Part shown: piece after piece, positions 61,380-64,000 of the stretch | Layout: each line of letters opens with the position of its first letter | Numbering within the stretch: position 1 is the stretch's first letter | NCBI RefSeq assembly: GCF_024124665.1 | Contig: NZ_JAMXSB010000009.1 | Location: forward strand, 186,001-250,000 | DNA: 64,000 nucleotides | Direction: 5' to 3' | Source of the DNA: Pleionea sp. CnH1-48 | GTDB lineage: Bacteria > Pseudomonadota > Gammaproteobacteria > Enterobacterales > Kangiellaceae | Notes under the pieces: generated by a model | What the model was told of the DNA's origin: nothing | Databases searched by the model: none | The model's input: the letters and a program-made list of their open reading frames with translations, nothing else | Made by a program: the position numbers and the translations under genes

Positions 61380-64000
61380 ATGGGATTAGGAAGTCAATTA
61401 AAAAAGGCTTTGAATATAACCTCGCTGGGTTTATTTGGAGCGATTGAGAAGTTTAGAAAAAAATTAGAGTCGTGGCTTTTTCCAGAAGAAGAGCCGCAAG
61501 GTATCACAGTAGAGAAAAGTGGGACTGACCACGCCATTCCTGTTGTGTATGGGCGTCGAAAAGTACCAGCAATTAAAGTCTTTAAGGCGACCACAGATGC
61601 AGAAGGCGGCGCGCGTAATGAGTTCTTACACTTGATTTGTGTATTCTGTGAGGGTGAAGTTGAGTTAATCGAGAATATTTTCTTTAATGATATCTCTGAA
61701 TTTACCAAGGGAAGCAAGTGGCTAAAAATTGAAAGATATAACGGCTCTGATAATCAACAAGCGAGTGCTGAATTACGCGCCGCTTTCCCAGAATGGACCA
61801 CAAAACACAGACTGCAAGGATTGTGCTATGCCTACATTCGCTTGCAACAAAATTCCGAGGTGAACATCTGGCAGGGTGAGCCGGAAATTAAAGCGATAAT
61901 CCAAGGTAAGAAAGTTAAGGATATTCGCAATAACACTATTAAGTTTTCGGATAACCCCGCGCTTTGTCTTTATGATTACCTAACCAATACGCGCTATGGT
62001 AAAGGAGCAAGAGAATCAAGGATTGATTTAGAGAGCTTTAAAACGGCTGCGGATTTCTGCGAGGCGGGCGAAACCTATCGCCGCGCTTTATATACCTATT
62101 ACTACGATGAAGAGCTTAGGCAGACTTTTAGACGCTTTGCGGGTTACGAAGTATTGACCACGGCGCGTATGAGTTGCAATGCGTTATTAGATACCAATCG
62201 AAAAGTGTTTGATAACGTTAAGACGCTTCTTTCTGGTATGCGTGGCTCGCTTCCCCCATTAGGCGGTAAAATCAGGCTGCGTATTGAGGATGCTGGGCAA
62301 GCTGTCTATCACTTTGATGACCGTAATATCTCTGGAAATATCACAAGCGGTCACGGCGGGAAACGCGAGCGCTATAATCGTGTGATTGTTCGTTATGCAG
62401 ATAAGGCGTTGCTGTATGAACAAAACGAGGCGGTTTACCCTCCTGTAAACTCAGAGAAGGAAACGCAATGGCGCAATGAGGATAACGGCGAGCTATTAGA
62501 AAGCTCGTTTAACTTCAATACTATTTCAACGCAAGCCGAAGCGTTGCAGATGGCGCAACTGATTGCAAATAGAAGCCGTCAGGATGTCACATGCTCATTC
62601 AATGCCTTGCCCGAGACATTAGTGGTTGAGCCGAGCGATATCGTCAGTATCTCTAACGCGCTGCGTGGATGGGATAACAAACTATTTCGCTGTGACTTCG
62701 CCAAGATGCAAGCGGACGGGTTAATGAGCTTTAGCTTTACGGAGCATCAAGACTCGATTTATCCGTGGGCTGTCACTGACACAGTTGAAGAAATCCCCGA
62801 CACCTTTCTAGCGCCGCCTGATGACATTGACGCGCCAACAAATGTTACCTTTACGCCCGATAATAATAGTTCGACTCGTTCCGGCGTTGTCACTTGGGAT
62901 TCAGTCGATAATCAGTTAATCACCTTCTACAAAGTTCAAGCAGTAAAAGACAATCAAGTTATTAAAACCTTTCTCACGCATAATAAGAAAATGGATTTAC
63001 CTTTCTACCCTAACGGCTCAGGTTATCAAGTTCAGGTTGCGGCGGGTAACTCCAGTTATGAGACTGACTTTACAAAGTCGAGTGAGTTTACTTTAAGTAA
63101 TTACGACCGCGTAAGTCATGCCAGCATTCAGAGTTCTTTAAGTAACCTTTGGCGAAAGAATAAGGCAGGTATTTGGAATCCAACCGCAACAACGAACACA
63201 ATCACCGCAACATTTTATAAGGGTCAGGAAGTCTTAGCGAAAGAGACGGTAACGTTGACCTTGAACACCTCAACGGGAAACATTAACGCGACGCAAGGCA
63301 ATGACAATCATAGCGCTGTTACATGGACTGCCACGGGTAATAATTCGGATAATGTTTACCTAACCTTTGCTTACGACGACGGAACCTATCAGCACTCGAT
63401 TTCACAAAGTTTTATTACTGTGATTGATGGTGTGGACGGTGATAGCGGTTCGAACGGTGAAAGAGGCTCTAAGAGCTTCTACAAGGACGTTAAAAGCTTA
63501 ACTGCACCGAATCATAAACAGTGGTCTGAAAGTGCCGCAGAGAGCGCAATTACCAGCGAGGGGCTAACGAAAGTTAACCGCGATGTTGTAACGCTGTATA
63601 ACTCAGAGCAAGCAAACGCATTTTCTGAAACCCGTTTTTGGAATGGCTCAACGTGGGTTAAAGTCGGACAAGTCATTGACGGTAACACCATCGTACACGG
63701 AACAGTCAGCGCCGATGCGTTAGACGTGGATTCAATCTTTGCGAAAAACATTAATGTTTCGGGAAGCATTAAGACCACCGAGAGCGGCGGCGGTGTGGCT
63801 CAGATGGGCGGTGCGAATCTCCTAGAGGCTAAAGACCGACAAGGCGAAACGGTTTTCTCTGTGGACTCTCAAGGCAACGGACTGGTTAACGGTAATCACT
63901 TGAAACCCGCCTCAGTGAATCTTGAAGCCTTAAGCCCTGAAATTATTGAGCAACTAGGTAATAACAGCGGCGGAAACGGAACAGGTTCAACGGGGGGAAC
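61380..64000 (+). CDS. Central tail tip / host-specificity protein (gpJ-like), right end cut
   Basis: The frame is open from ATG at 61380 to the window edge (873 codons so far). Residues 40-200 form the tail-component part (HAIPVVYGRRKVPAIKVF...NEFLHLICVFCEGEVELIENIFFND). Residues up to about 470 match the tip-attachment hub (YDYLTNTRYGKG, YEVLTTARMSCNALLDTNRKVFDNVKTLLSGMRGSLPPLGGK). A fibronectin type III-like domain follows (APTNVTFTPDNNSS...SYQVQVAAG region), then beta-rich and collagen-like parts (DGVDGDSGSNGERGSK). It decides receptor binding. Confidence 0.88.
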   Translation, partial: MGLGSQLKKALNITSLGLFGAIEKFRKKLESWLFPEEEPQGITVEKSGTDHAIPVVYGRRKVPAIKVFKATTDAEGGARNEFLHLICVFCEGEVELIENIFFNDISEFTKGSKWLKIERYNGSDNQQASAELRAAFPEWTTKHRLQGLCYAYIRLQQNSEVNIWQGEPEIKAIIQGKKVKDIRNNTIKFSDNPALCLYDYLTNTRYGKGARESRIDLESFKTAADFCEAGETYRRALYTYYYDEELRQTFRRFAGYEVLTTARMSCNALLDTNRKVFDNVKTLLSGMRGSLPPLGGKIRLRIEDAGQAVYHFDDRNISGNITSGHGGKRERYNRVIVRYADKALLYEQNEAVYPPVNSEKETQWRNEDNGELLESSFNFNTISTQAEALQMAQLIANRSRQDVTCSFNALPETLVVEPSDIVSISNALRGWDNKLFRCDFAKMQADGLMSFSFTEHQDSIYPWAVTDTVEEIPDTFLAPPDDIDAPTNVTFTPDNNSSTRSGVVTWDSVDNQLITFYKVQAVKDNQVIKTFLTHNKKMDLPFYPNGSGYQVQVAAGNSSYETDFTKSSEFTLSNYDRVSHASIQSSLSNLWRKNKAGIWNPTATTNTITATFYKGQEVLAKETVTLTLNTSTGNINATQGNDNHSAVTWTATGNNSDNVYLTFAYDDGTYQHSISQSFITVIDGVDGDSGSNGERGSKSFYKDVKSLTAPNHKQWSESAAESAITSEGLTKVNRDVVTLYNSEQANAFSETRFWNGSTWVKVGQVIDGNTIVHGTVSADALDVDSIFAKNINVSGSIKTTESGGGVAQMGGANLLEAKDRQGETVFSVDSQGNGLVNGNHLKPASVNLEALSPEIIEQLGNNSGGNGTGSTGG

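Overview
The window joins a bacterial chromosome (positions 1 to about 28,800) to a large part of an integrated or assembled bacteriophage genome (about 28,900 to the right edge, which cuts a tail gene). The host genes (radA, ettA, glyA, nrdR, the ribD-ribE-ribBA-ribH-nusB-thiL-pgpA run, a RAYT-type transposase) and the moderate GC content point to a gammaproteobacterium, probably marine. I cannot name the genus from sequence alone.

Host part. Positions 1-11,000 hold the end of radA, a PilZ protein, ettA, an unusual HEAT-repeat/cyclophilin lipoprotein, a lytic-transglycosylase-like lipoprotein, an aldehyde dehydrogenase, a membrane M23-like protein, an HTH regulator and a HAMP sensor-like protein. 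Positions 11,187-19,286 hold glyA, nrdR and the riboflavin/nusB/thiL/pgpA cluster, where the second half of RibBA has lost the GTP cyclohydrolase II zinc cysteines. Positions 19,989-27,912 hold a 2438-residue exported SpvB/FG-GAP/RHS protein and a small exported partner. A RAYT transposase gene preceded by two REP-like hairpin repeats then breaks off abruptly near 28,803, which may mark the host/phage junction.

Phage part. A single-subunit, T7-type RNA polymerase gene lies at the left (29,163-31,571) behind a host-type promoter, a dyad operator and two 30-bp repeats. It converges on a leftward block (46,882 down to 31,610). That block encodes SSB, RusA, primase-helicase, DNA polymerase A, a cytosine methyltransferase, a T7 gp6-like exonuclease, lysis genes and a T7-lysozyme-like amidase. 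A complete Rhs toxin gene with a probable immunity gene and an ankyrin remnant sits inside this block. Rightward genes (47,845 onward) are three BRO/KilA-type proteins, a HIRAN protein and an HK97/lambda-like siphovirus set: P27 small terminase, large terminase, portal, protease, capsid, connectors, tail tube, tail chaperones with a -1 frameshift, tape measure and tail tip. A T7-like replication/RNAP module joined to a siphovirus structural module recalls phage Xp10.

The divergent control region (46,900-47,845) is the most striking part. It carries seven near-identical copies of a sequence resembling T7/SP6 promoters: two fire leftward and five rightward, with 83-84 bp spacing between several. 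It also holds an eight-unit phased CTTAAAGA array and a palindrome. I read this as the promoter set for the phage's own RNA polymerase plus a candidate replication origin. A second unexpected property is that three essential phage genes (terL, exonuclease, cytosine methyltransferase) have no ATG, GTG or TTG start where homology needs one. Each instead has an in-frame ATT behind a strong ribosome binding site, which suggests AUU initiation. No integrase or CI-type repressor is visible.
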